Origin: Acidobacteriota bacterium
GTDB lineage: Bacteria > Acidobacteriota > Vicinamibacteria > Marinacidobacterales > Marinacidobacteraceae
DNA: 64,000 bases
NCBI GenBank assembly: GCA_022820545.1
Contig: JAJEFG010000048.1
Coordinates: 1 to 64,000, forward strand
Direction: 5' to 3'
In this document: positions 7,306-15,237 of the stretch, piece by piece
How the letters are laid out: each line of letters starts with the position of its first letter
Position numbering within the stretch: position 1 is the stretch's first letter
Translations under genes and position numbers: made by a program
The notes under the pieces: generated by a model
The model's database searches: none
Told to the model about the DNA's origin: nothing
What the model saw: the letters and a program-made list of their open reading frames with translations, nothing else

Positions 7306-10125
7306 ATGTCAGAGCCGCATTCCCGTACCCGGGAGGACGTTCGCCGTCCTGCCTCCCACAAACGTCGTTCCGATAGCCGCCGGCGCCGGTTGCACCTCCA
7401 GCCGGCACTCCTGAGCCTGCTGCTCGCGGTGCTGGTGGTCCCCCGCGCCGCCGCCCAGGACGACACCGGCCAGGTGGCGGGCGTGGTCCGCGACAGCTTC
7501 AACGCCATGACGCTGCCCGGCGCCCCGATCACGGTGGTGGCCACGAACGAGGTCGTCTATTCGGAACTCGACGGCGCGTTCTCGCTGTTACTCCCGGCCG
7601 GCTCCCACGAGATCCGGGTGAGCTTCTCCGGGTACGAAGAAGTCGTCGTTCCGGTGGAAGTTGAGGCCGGCGCCACCGCGCGCATCGACGTCGCCCTCAC
7701 CATGGAGCGCTTCGCGGAAGAGGTGGTGGTGACCGGAGAGGCGATCGAGCCCGAACTCTTCACCGCCGAAGCCCAGCTCGTCGAACGCCAGAAGTCGGCG
7801 ACCATCACCGACAACCTCGCCTCCGAGGAGATGAAGGAGAACGCGGACTCGAACGCCGCCTCCGCCATGAAGCGGGTCACCGGGCTCACCGTGGTGGACA
7901 ACCAGTACGTGTTCGTGCGCGGGCTGGGCGAGCGCTACTCGAACACCACGCTGAACGGGGCGGTGCTGCCCACCACCGAGCCGGACAAGCGGGTGGTGCC
8001 CCTGGATCTGTTCCCGACCGGGCTCATCGAGAGCGTCTCGGTGGTGAAGTCCTACCTCCCCGACAAGCCGGCCGACTTCTCGGGGGGGCTGGTCGAGATC
8101 GATCCGCTCTCGTTCCCGACGGAGCCGGTGATGAACTTCTCCATGTCGCAGGGCTACAACACGCGGACGACCTTTGAGGACGGCCTGATCTATCCGGGGG
8201 GCGGACGGGACTGGCTGGGATTCGATGACGGCACCCGGAGCCTCCCCCCGGCGATCCCGGATTCCAAGGTCGTCAGAACCAGCCGGTTCACCTCGGCCGG
8301 TTTCACCCCGGCCGAACTCGAGACCATGGGCGAATCGTTCTCGAACGTCTGGTCTCCCCGAGACGGGCAGATCGGCCAGAGCCAGTCCTACAGCTTTGTG
8401 GCCGGCAACAGTTGGGACCGGCTCGGGGCGATCTTCAGCGCGACCTGGTCGCAGGACCATCAGAACCAGAGCGAGGACCGGACGTTCTTCGCGGTGTCCC
8501 AGGGCGATCTGGAGGTCCAGAACGATTACGACTTCGACGTAACGACCTCGAAGACCTCGACCGGGCTCGTGGGGAACCTCGCCTACAAGTTCACGGGGAA
8601 TCACCGGGTCGCCCTCGAGAATTTCTACACGCACAGTTCGAAGAACGAAGCCCGGATCTTCCAGGGCTACAACAACGACGTCGGCGAGGAGATCCGGAAC
8701 ACCCGGCTCTTCTGGGTGGAGGAGAGCATCTTCTCGTCGCGGCTTTCGGGTGAGCACCTCTTCGTTTCCCTGGGCTCCGGCAAGCTGGAGTGGAACGCGA
8801 ACCTCTCCCGGGCGACGCGGGACGAACCGGACCTCCGGGAGACGCTCTACGAGTACAGCCCGTCCGTGAGCGCGTTCGTCCTCGCCGACGAGTCGCAGAG
8901 CGGGTTCCGCATGTTCAACGAACTCGACGACGAGGTCGTCGACCTGGGGCTCGACTGGAGTTCCTTCTTCACCCAGTGGAGCGATCTCCCGGCGATGGTC
9001 AAGATCGGTCCGCAGGTCACGGTCCGGGAGCGGGACTTCAATTCCCGCCGCTTCCGGATGACGCCGCGGGGAAGGCCGGCGAACCTCACGCTGGCGCCGG
9101 AGCAGATCTTCACTTCCGAGAACATCGGGACGTCCTACGAGTTGCGCGAAGAGACGCGCCCGACCGACACCTACGCGGCGGAACAGACGGTATCGGCGCT
9201 CTACGGACTGCTGGACCTGCCGATCAGCCGCAACCTCCGGTTCATCGGAGGCGCGCGGGTGGAACGCTCCGAACAGGTTGTGGACACCTTCGACCCCTTC
9301 TCGACGGCGGCCGAGACCATCACGGCGGCGCTCGACAACACCGATGTGCTCCCCGGCTTCAACATGGTGTACGCCCTTTCCGAGCGCACGAACCTCCGGG
9401 GCGGCTACAGCCACACCGTGAACCGTCCCGAGTTCCGGGAACTGGCGCCATTCGAGTTCACCGACGTGGTGGGCGGCCGCGCGGTGGTCGGCAACCCGGA
9501 CCTCGAACGCGCCCTCATCAAGAACGTGGACCTGCGGGTCGAGACCTTCATGGGCGCCGGCGAGGTGCTCGCCATCAGCGGCTTCTACAAGGACTTCACG
9601 AACCCCATCGAACGGATCGTCCAGCCCACCGCCCAGCTCAGGACGTCCTACGCGAACGCCCTTGGCGCCCGTAACACCGGGGTCGAAATCGAGGGCCGGC
9701 GCCGGCTCGGCCGGTTCATGGGCTCGGCGAACTACACCTTCGTCAATTCGGAGATCGAGCTCGAGGCGGTCGCCGGCCAGGTCCAGACCAGCCTCGACCG
9801 TCCCCTGGCGGGGCAGTCCGCCCACGTCTTCAACGCCAGCGTGGAAATGGACCTTCCCGAGATCGCGGGCAGTGTCCGGGTCCTCTACAACTTTTTCGGA
9901 GACCGGATCGTGGACGTGGGATCGCTGGGCATGCCGGACATCTACGAGTCGGGGCGCGGCGTTCTGGACGCCGTCTTCCAGAAGCGGTTCGCCGCCTGGA
10001 GTCTCCGCGCCGCCTTCGACAACGTCCTCGATTCGGAGCACGAGTTCACCCAGGGGGGCCTGGTCCAGCGGGTCTTCAGCCTGGGCCGCTCGTTCTCGCT
10101 GAGCGTTTCCTACGCGGTCCACTGA
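7306..10125 (+). CDS. TonB-dependent receptor with N-terminal carboxypeptidase-regulatory-like domain
   Basis: A 939-residue outer-membrane active transporter. A long basic N-region and hydrophobic core end in PRAAAQ, with signal cleavage probably near residue 50. A beta-sandwich of the CarboxypepD_reg type (about 55-135, QVAGVVRD...) precedes a plug domain (about 150-290) with VRGLGERYSNTTLNG, then a barrel to the end. The C-terminus reads SLSVSYAVH, so the final aromatic residue expected for barrel assembly is replaced by His. The plug type (MKRVTGLTVVDNQYVFVRG) is that of large receptors of unknown substrate, not classic siderophore receptors. A beta-helix lipoprotein gene follows 98 bp downstream and is probably a surface partner. 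Confidence 0.88.
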   Translation: MSEPHSRTREDVRRPASHKRRSDSRRRRLHLQPALLSLLLAVLVVPRAAAQDDTGQVAGVVRDSFNAMTLPGAPITVVATNEVVYSELDGAFSLLLPAGSHEIRVSFSGYEEVVVPVEVEAGATARIDVALTMERFAEEVVVTGEAIEPELFTAEAQLVERQKSATITDNLASEEMKENADSNAASAMKRVTGLTVVDNQYVFVRGLGERYSNTTLNGAVLPTTEPDKRVVPLDLFPTGLIESVSVVKSYLPDKPADFSGGLVEIDPLSFPTEPVMNFSMSQGYNTRTTFEDGLIYPGGGRDWLGFDDGTRSLPPAIPDSKVVRTSRFTSAGFTPAELETMGESFSNVWSPRDGQIGQSQSYSFVAGNSWDRLGAIFSATWSQDHQNQSEDRTFFAVSQGDLEVQNDYDFDVTTSKTSTGLVGNLAYKFTGNHRVALENFYTHSSKNEARIFQGYNNDVGEEIRNTRLFWVEESIFSSRLSGEHLFVSLGSGKLEWNANLSRATRDEPDLRETLYEYSPSVSAFVLADESQSGFRMFNELDDEVVDLGLDWSSFFTQWSDLPAMVKIGPQVTVRERDFNSRRFRMTPRGRPANLTLAPEQIFTSENIGTSYELREETRPTDTYAAEQTVSALYGLLDLPISRNLRFIGGARVERSEQVVDTFDPFSTAAETITAALDNTDVLPGFNMVYALSERTNLRGGYSHTVNRPEFRELAPFEFTDVVGGRAVVGNPDLERALIKNVDLRVETFMGAGEVLAISGFYKDFTNPIERIVQPTAQLRTSYANALGARNTGVEIEGRRRLGRFMGSANYTFVNSEIELEAVAGQVQTSLDRPLAGQSAHVFNASVEMDLPEIAGSVRVLYNFFGDRIVDVGSLGMPDIYESGRGVLDAVFQKRFAAWSLRAAFDNVLDSEHEFTQGGLVQRVFSLGRSFSLSVSYAVH

Positions 10126-10223
10126 CCGCGTCCAAGTCAGGAAAACACGGTCCCGTTCGGCAGGCAGGACACCGCCGGAGCCTGGGCTCTCACGCGCAAG
10201 CACAACGGAAGGAGGCTTCCCTC

Positions 10224-11576
10224 ATGCGCAGACAACTCGCTTTCCTTGCCGTCCTGCTGGCGGCGTCCCTGCTCGGCCTCGCCGCCTGCGACGACGGCGG
10301 ATCCGGCACCACCCCGGCGCCCGCTCCGGCTCCGGCGCCATCGCCTGAGCCAGAGGGGCCGCCGGCCACCATGGAGGTGGAAGGCGAGATCACCGAGGAC
10401 ACCACCTGGGTGGCCGCCACCGAGGTCATCCTCAAGGGCGCGGTCTTCGTGCAGGAGGGCGTGACCCTGACGATCGAGGCCGGCACCCGGATCTACGGGG
10501 ACAGCGCCACGAACGGCACCCTGATCGTGGAGCGCGGCGGCACCCTGATGGCCTTGGGCACTGCCGAGGCGCCCATCGTGATGACGAGCGACCAGGCGGA
10601 GGGCGAGCGGGCCCGCGGCGATTGGGGCGGCCTCATCATCAACGGGAACGCCCCCCTGAACATTCCCGGCGGCGAAGGTGAAGGCGAGGGAGACACCGGC
10701 GCCTACGGCGGCGACAACCCCGCCGACAGCAGCGGCGTCCTGAATTACGTCCGCGTCGAGTTCGCCGGAACCGAGTTCAGCCCGGACAACGAGTTGAACG
10801 GCATCGCCTTCCAGGGCGTCGGCAACGGCACCGAAGTGGACTACGTCCAGGTGCACTTCAACAAGGACGACGGCGTGGAGTTCTTCGGCGGTACCGTGGA
10901 TGCGAAGCACGTCATCTGCACGGGCATCGCCGACGACAGCTTCGACTGGACGGACGGCTGGACCGGCCGCGGCCAGTTCTGGATCGCCCAGCAGCGCGGC
11001 GACGACGCCGACCAGGGGATCGAAGCCGACAACAACGGCGAGAACAACGACCTCACCCCGCGGTCCAGCCCGACGCTCTACAACCTCACCCTGATCGGCG
11101 ATCCCGATACCGACCAGGGGGACGAGAGCGATATCGGCATCCTCCTGCGGGAAGGCACCTCGGCCGAGATCGCGAACTCCATCGTGATCGGCTTCAAGGA
11201 GACCGGACTGGACATCGACAACGCCGCCACCTACGCCCTGGCCCAGGACGGAACGCTGGTGGTGAAGAACTCGATCTTCTACAACAACCTCGAAAGCAAC
11301 TTCGACGACGACTCCGGAGAGGATCCGGCGCCCGCCTTCTCCACGCGGGACTTCGCGGCGGCCTCCACGCTGCTCGTCGAAGTGGACCCCATGCTCGCGG
11401 ATCCATACAACCACGAGGGGCTCGACTGCCGCCCCATGGCCGGATCCCCGGCGCTCATCAGCGCGGGCGCGGCCGTCCCGCCGGCGGACGGGTTCTTCGA
11501 CCCGGTCACCTATGCGGGCGCCTGCGGGCCCGACGACGACTGGTTCCTGGGCTGGACTACCTTCGCCCAGAACTGA
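10224..11576 (+). CDS. Lipoprotein with predicted right-handed parallel beta-helix
   Basis: A 450-residue exported lipoprotein. The signal peptide ends in a lipobox L-A-A-C (Cys at about 22), followed by a Pro/Ala linker and a long array of short beta-strands and turns with repeated WGGLIINGNAPL, LNYVRVEFAGTE and VDYVQVHFNKDDGVEFFGG patterns. These suggest a parallel beta-helix. A strong Shine-Dalgarno GGAAGGAGG (10207-10215) sits 8 nt before the ATG. It directly follows the TonB receptor in the same direction, a pairing in which the lipoprotein may capture substrate at the surface. No catalytic residues are evident and the substrate is unknown. The protein is rich in Asp and Asn, compatible with calcium binding. 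Confidence 0.75.
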   Translation: MRRQLAFLAVLLAASLLGLAACDDGGSGTTPAPAPAPAPSPEPEGPPATMEVEGEITEDTTWVAATEVILKGAVFVQEGVTLTIEAGTRIYGDSATNGTLIVERGGTLMALGTAEAPIVMTSDQAEGERARGDWGGLIINGNAPLNIPGGEGEGEGDTGAYGGDNPADSSGVLNYVRVEFAGTEFSPDNELNGIAFQGVGNGTEVDYVQVHFNKDDGVEFFGGTVDAKHVICTGIADDSFDWTDGWTGRGQFWIAQQRGDDADQGIEADNNGENNDLTPRSSPTLYNLTLIGDPDTDQGDESDIGILLREGTSAEIANSIVIGFKETGLDIDNAATYALAQDGTLVVKNSIFYNNLESNFDDDSGEDPAPAFSTRDFAAASTLLVEVDPMLADPYNHEGLDCRPMAGSPALISAGAAVPPADGFFDPVTYAGACGPDDDWFLGWTTFAQN

Positions 11577-11589
11577 CGCTCTGCGCACC

Positions 11590-12195
11590 ATGAACAAGGG
11601 GCCGTGCCGCGTTCGGTGCGGCCCCGCGTTCACGAGCATGGCGGTCGCCGGGATGGCGGCCGCCCTCCTGGTTTGCGGCTGTGGCGGCGGCGATGCGCCG
11701 CCCGCGGGAGGCCTTGCCAGCGTTTCGGACGCGCCTCCCGCCCCCACGGACCTCGAGACCCCGCGGGTCGGTGGTGTCCTCTTCGATTCGCCGGAAGAAG
11801 CGGCGCGCCAGGCGCTTGAGTTCGTAGCCGAGGGCGACGCCGAGAGCCTGTCGCAACTCGCCCTCGGAGAGGCCGACTTCCGGGAGGCCGTCTATCCCCG
11901 GCTGCCGGCCAGCCGTCCGGAGCGAAACACCTCGGCCGAGTTCCTCTGGGGAATGCTCCACCAGCGAAGCCGGCACGCCCTGGCCTTCACCCTGGACCGC
12001 CATCGGGGGCAGCGTTACGAGTTGATCGCGGTGGATTTCGTGGGCGAAACCACCGACTACGGCCCGTTCCAGGTCCATCGGGAGACGGTGCTCACCGTGA
12101 GCGCGCCCGGCGGCGAGCGCGGCACGCTGCGAGTCTTCGGCTCGATGCTCGAGCAGGACGGCCGCTACCAGATCTTCAGCTTCGTCACCGACTAG
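11590..12195 (+). CDS. Small lipoprotein of unknown function
   Basis: A 201-residue product with a lipoprotein signal (hydrophobic AVAGMAAALLV followed by Cys, with CGCGGG). The mature part has a helical stretch starting DSPEEAARQALEFVAEGDAESL and then beta-rich sequence, resembling NTF2-like or DUF4878-type periplasmic lipoproteins, but I do not recognise the family. The ATG at 11590 is 13 nt after the beta-helix lipoprotein stop, so both are probably co-transcribed with the TonB receptor. The frame is open upstream into the preceding gene, but only this start gives a signal peptide. Its end overlaps ppx by 11 bp. Confidence 0.65.
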   Translation: MNKGPCRVRCGPAFTSMAVAGMAAALLVCGCGGGDAPPAGGLASVSDAPPAPTDLETPRVGGVLFDSPEEAARQALEFVAEGDAESLSQLALGEADFREAVYPRLPASRPERNTSAEFLWGMLHQRSRHALAFTLDRHRGQRYELIAVDFVGETTDYGPFQVHRETVLTVSAPGGERGTLRVFGSMLEQDGRYQIFSFVTD

Positions 12196-13705
12196 CCGGT
12201 TCGTCGACCTTCAGTTCGAGTCCGATCGCGGCGAGTTCGGTGGCCTCCTGGGCGATCCCGGCGCGGGTCAGGGGATGGTGGTCGAGCCACCCCGGGGGGA
12301 AGGAGAGTTCGAGCCGGCCGTCCTCGGCGGCCGCCTCGATCAGGGGCAGCGGCTCCCGGCTCCGCCGGCGGCAGAGGAGCACCGCGATACGCAGGATCGC
12401 GGCCAGCCGCCCCGTGGTCACCGCATCCGCCGCCGTCATCTCGTCGAAGCGCCCGTAGCGGAGCTTCTGGCGGTGGGTCTCGATGAGCGCCGCCAGCAGT
12501 TCCTGGTCGTCCCGGGAAAACCCCGGCATTTCCGAATTCCTCACGATGTAGGCGCCGTGGCGGTGGTACCCGCTGAACGAGACCGAGAGGCCCACCTCGT
12601 GGAGGTCGGCCGCCCAGCGCAGGAAGCGTTCGTGCGATTCGTGCCCGAGCCCCCAGGACTCGCGTAGCTGCCGGAGCCCGACGAGCGCGGTGGCCTTCAC
12701 CCGCTCCGCCTGTTCGCGGTCCACGCGGTACTGGCTCACGAGATTGCGGATCGTGGCTTCCCGGACGTCCTCCCGCCGCCGCCGGCCGATCAGGTCGAAG
12801 AGGACCCCCTCGCGAAGCGCCCCGTCGGCGGGTTCGATCCTGACGATGTCGAGGGCCTTCATGGCCGCCCGGAGGATGGCCACGCCGCCGGGAAAATCCC
12901 AGGCGCGGTCGGCCGGAAAGCCGGGGATGGCGTCCGGTCCCTCGGCGAGGGCCTCGACGTGGGCGGCGCGGATCATCCGGCTGCGAAGGCCCTTCAACCC
13001 CGGCCGGGTGAGACCGCCGTTCGCCCGCAGAAGTTCTGCGGCGGCCAGCACCGTTCCCGAGGAACCGAAGGCGCTCGACCAGCCGAGCTCCAGGAATCTC
13101 TCCTCCACCGTCTCGAGTTCGCGGCGGACCTCGGTCTCCGCGGCCGTGAAAGCCTGTTTCGTGATGACGCCGCCCGGAAAGAAACGCCGCGTAAAGGAAA
13201 CGCATCCCATGTAGAGGCTGGCGGCGCGCAGCGGCTCGTGGTGCTGCCCGATCACGAGTTCGGTGCTTCCGCCCCCGATGTCCACGACCAGCCGGCGGCC
13301 GTTCTCGTCCGGCAGCAGATGACTGACCCCGAGATAGATGAGCCGGGCTTCCTCCGCCCCCGAGATGACCTCGACGCGGCGACCGAGCGCCTTGGCGGCC
13401 TTGCCGAGCAGGGCTTTCCGATTCTTCACCTGCCGGAACGCGTTCGTTCCCACGGCGCGCGCCTGGCCGGGGGGGATGTCCCGGATGCGTTCCCCGATCC
13501 GCGCCAGCGCGGCCTCCGCCCGCTCCCAGGTGGCAGGTTCGATGGCCTTGTCCCGGATCCCGGCGGCAAGGCGCACCGGCTCCTTCACCCGGTCCACGAC
13601 CTCGGTGTTCTCGCCGTGGACCCGGGCCACGGTGAGGTGGAAGCTGCGGGACCCGAGGTCCACCGCGGCGAACAGGCCCATCGGGAGGTTTCGCCTGGCG
13701 GTCAT
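12185..13705 (-). CDS. ppx: Ppx/GppA family exopolyphosphatase
   Basis: Hydrolyses terminal phosphate from inorganic polyphosphate and/or pppGpp. The 506-residue product has the actin-like fold with FAAVDLGSRSFHL at the N-terminus, GTNAFRQVKN, a catalytic glutamate region GAEEARLIYLGV, the phosphate loop DIGGGSTELVIG, and a C-terminal HD-like helical domain (about 310-500) containing the WAADLHEVG segment. The full length matches Ppx rather than short archaeal forms. Alternative start: ATG at 13681 (MGLFAAVD). Polyphosphatase, PhoBR and an O/P porin within 12 kb suggest shared phosphate physiology. Confidence 0.88.
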   Translation of the reverse strand: MTARRNLPMGLFAAVDLGSRSFHLTVARVHGENTEVVDRVKEPVRLAAGIRDKAIEPATWERAEAALARIGERIRDIPPGQARAVGTNAFRQVKNRKALLGKAAKALGRRVEVISGAEEARLIYLGVSHLLPDENGRRLVVDIGGGSTELVIGQHHEPLRAASLYMGCVSFTRRFFPGGVITKQAFTAAETEVRRELETVEERFLELGWSSAFGSSGTVLAAAELLRANGGLTRPGLKGLRSRMIRAAHVEALAEGPDAIPGFPADRAWDFPGGVAILRAAMKALDIVRIEPADGALREGVLFDLIGRRRREDVREATIRNLVSQYRVDREQAERVKATALVGLRQLRESWGLGHESHERFLRWAADLHEVGLSVSFSGYHRHGAYIVRNSEMPGFSRDDQELLAALIETHRQKLRYGRFDEMTAADAVTTGRLAAILRIAVLLCRRRSREPLPLIEAAAEDGRLELSFPPGWLDHHPLTRAGIAQEATELAAIGLELKVDEPASR

Positions 13706-13811
13706 TCCCGGAGGCGGCGGCGGTCCCCGTCCGCGTCGTGCGGACGGACCTCGGGGCGCACGCTGGACCTTCCGGTGTTCATCGATTCAAGGTCCTTTCC
13801 GGGCGGCCCGT

Positions 13812-13817
13812 TAGCAT
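13812..13817 (+). promoter_or_regulatory. Probable -10 box of apaH (TAGCAT)
   Basis: TAGCAT followed by 9 nt and the apaH GTG at 13827, with no ribosome-binding site between; same geometry as other leaderless-looking genes in the window. Confidence 0.4.
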
Positions 13818-13826
13818 CCCCGCGGC

Positions 13827-14654
13827 GTGGCAACCTGGGTCGTCGGCGATGTGCAGGGGTGTTTTAGCACGTTCCAGGCGCTCCTCGACCGCCTCGAATT
13901 CCGACCCGGACGGGACCGGCTGTGGTTCGTGGGGGACCTCGTAAACCGGGGACCGGACTCGCTGGGCATGCTGCGCTGGGCGTACCGGCGCCGGGACTCG
14001 CTGGTGTGCGTGCTCGGAAACCACGAGCTGCACCTGCTGGCCCAGCACGAGGGGGTGATTCCGGCCCGCGGTCGCGACACGCTGGAACCGCTGCTCGCCG
14101 CTCCGGACGCCGCCGCGCTGTGCGACTGGGTGGCCGGGCTCCCGTTCGTCCATCGTGAGAACGGGTTCCTCCTGGTGCACGCCGGGGTTCCGTCCGGGTG
14201 GGATCTCCCGCAGATCGAGTCCGGGGGAAGGGCCGCAAACCGGGCGTTGGCGCAGGACCGCGTCCGCTTTCTTCGGGCGCTCTATTCGCTTCGCGGAGAC
14301 CGTCCCGGGGACGCCGGAGAACTTCCCGGGAACGGCGCCGGCGAAGCGGTGCGTGCGGCCTCCGTGTTCACCCGGATCCGCATCGTCAACGCGGAAGGGC
14401 GGCCCGCGTTCGACTTCGACGGCGTTCCCGAGACCATCCCCGCGGGTCACCGTCCGTGGTTCGAAGGTCTATCGCTCCCCGAGGACCTGACCGTGCTCTT
14501 CGGCCACTGGGCGGCCCTGGGCCTCATGGTGTCCGACCGGGCGGTCTGCCTCGATTCGGGGTGCGTCTGGAACGGATCGTTGACGGCGCTCCGTCTCGAA
14601 GACGGCGAACTCAGGATCCAGCCGGCGGCCGCCGGCGACGGTCGGTCGCTCTAA
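13827..14654 (+). CDS. apaH: Bis(5'-nucleosyl)-tetraphosphatase, symmetrical
   Basis: Hydrolyses Ap4A to two ADP. The 275-residue calcineurin-like metallophosphatase shows the full motif order: GDVQGC near the N-terminus, GDLVNRGPDS (about 33-42), GNHE (about 69-72) and a later GHWA histidine motif (about 228). Length matches ApaH. The GTG start is supported by the TAGCAT box 9 nt upstream. It is divergent from ppx and convergent with a secreted-protein gene, whose end it overlaps by 44 bp. Confidence 0.9.
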   Translation: MATWVVGDVQGCFSTFQALLDRLEFRPGRDRLWFVGDLVNRGPDSLGMLRWAYRRRDSLVCVLGNHELHLLAQHEGVIPARGRDTLEPLLAAPDAAALCDWVAGLPFVHRENGFLLVHAGVPSGWDLPQIESGGRAANRALAQDRVRFLRALYSLRGDRPGDAGELPGNGAGEAVRAASVFTRIRIVNAEGRPAFDFDGVPETIPAGHRPWFEGLSLPEDLTVLFGHWAALGLMVSDRAVCLDSGCVWNGSLTALRLEDGELRIQPAAAGDGRSL

Positions 14655-15150
14655 CCGAATCGTCACATTTGCCGGCCGGACGCAGCCGCAGCGTCCGCTC
14701 GGGGTAGCGCAGGTCGGTTCGCCAGCGGAACCGGTCGAGCTCGTCTTCGAGTTGCAGATCGAGCCGCTTCTTCCCGATGTAGATGCTCGCCGGGGTGATG
14801 ACGACCCCGGCGCGGAACCGTTCGGGGCCGCCGTCCCCGCTCTCGGTTCCGTCCACCCAGCCTTCCACGGTCAAGCGCTCCCATTCCGGGTTCGAACCGG
14901 CCCGTGAGTCGTAGAAGGTGAACTGGCTCACGAGCCGTCCCGGCGCCGTGGCGCGAACGGCTCCCGCTTCCGTGCGAATCACCACGTCCCGGAGACAGGA
15001 TGCGACCTCGAACCGCACGGGGACATAGATGCTCCTCGGCAGGACTTCCGGTTCGTCGTTCGCCCATGCCGGGGAGGCGAGAGTGGTCCCGGCAAGCGCC
15101 AGGACCAGCGCGCCTCCCCGGGATCTCCGGACCATCGCTTCCCACTGCAT
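14611..15150 (-). CDS. Small secreted protein of unknown function behind a PHO box
   Basis: A 179-residue product with a Sec signal peptide (hydrophobic ALVLALAGTTLA, cleavage after SPAWA). The mature part is beta-rich, with two Cys residues (in ASCLRD and near the end in GKCDDS) that could form a disulphide. A basic tail follows. I do not recognise the family. The ATG at 15150 is chosen because a TATTCT box lies 6 nt upstream and a direct-repeat PHO box lies just beyond; a downstream ATG at 15135 is an alternative. The box suggests induction under phosphate starvation by the PhoB encoded 10 kb away. Its 3' end overlaps apaH by 44 bp. Confidence 0.6.
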   Translation of the reverse strand: MQWEAMVRRSRGGALVLALAGTTLASPAWANDEPEVLPRSIYVPVRFEVASCLRDVVIRTEAGAVRATAPGRLVSQFTFYDSRAGSNPEWERLTVEGWVDGTESGDGGPERFRAGVVITPASIYIGKKRLDLQLEDELDRFRWRTDLRYPERTLRLRPAGKCDDSVRATDRRRRPPAGS

Positions 15151-15156
15151 GTGAAC

Positions 15157-15162
15157 AGAATA
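15157..15162 (-). promoter_or_regulatory. Probable -10 box (TATTCT) of the PHO-box gene
   Basis: TATTCT on the minus strand, 6 nt before the ATG at 15150. It abuts the PHO box, closer than the roughly 10-bp gap usual in E. coli Pho promoters. Confidence 0.4.
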
Positions 15163-15179
15163 TGACAACCTAATGACAT
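15162..15179 (-). promoter_or_regulatory. PHO box (PhoB-binding direct repeat)
   Basis: Minus strand reads ATGTCAT, TAGG, TTGTCAT: two 7-bp repeats separated by 4 nt, an 11-bp period. Each repeat matches the E. coli PHO-box half-site CTGTCAT at 6 of 7 positions. It lies just upstream of the secreted-protein gene starting at 15150. The surrounding sequence is clearly more AT-rich than the genome average here, as expected for a control region. Confidence 0.72.
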
Positions 15180-15237
15180 TTGCCATCTTGAGGGGGAGAT
15201 ACAAGGGCCCCTGGCGTCCGATGGCGGCGACCCATGC

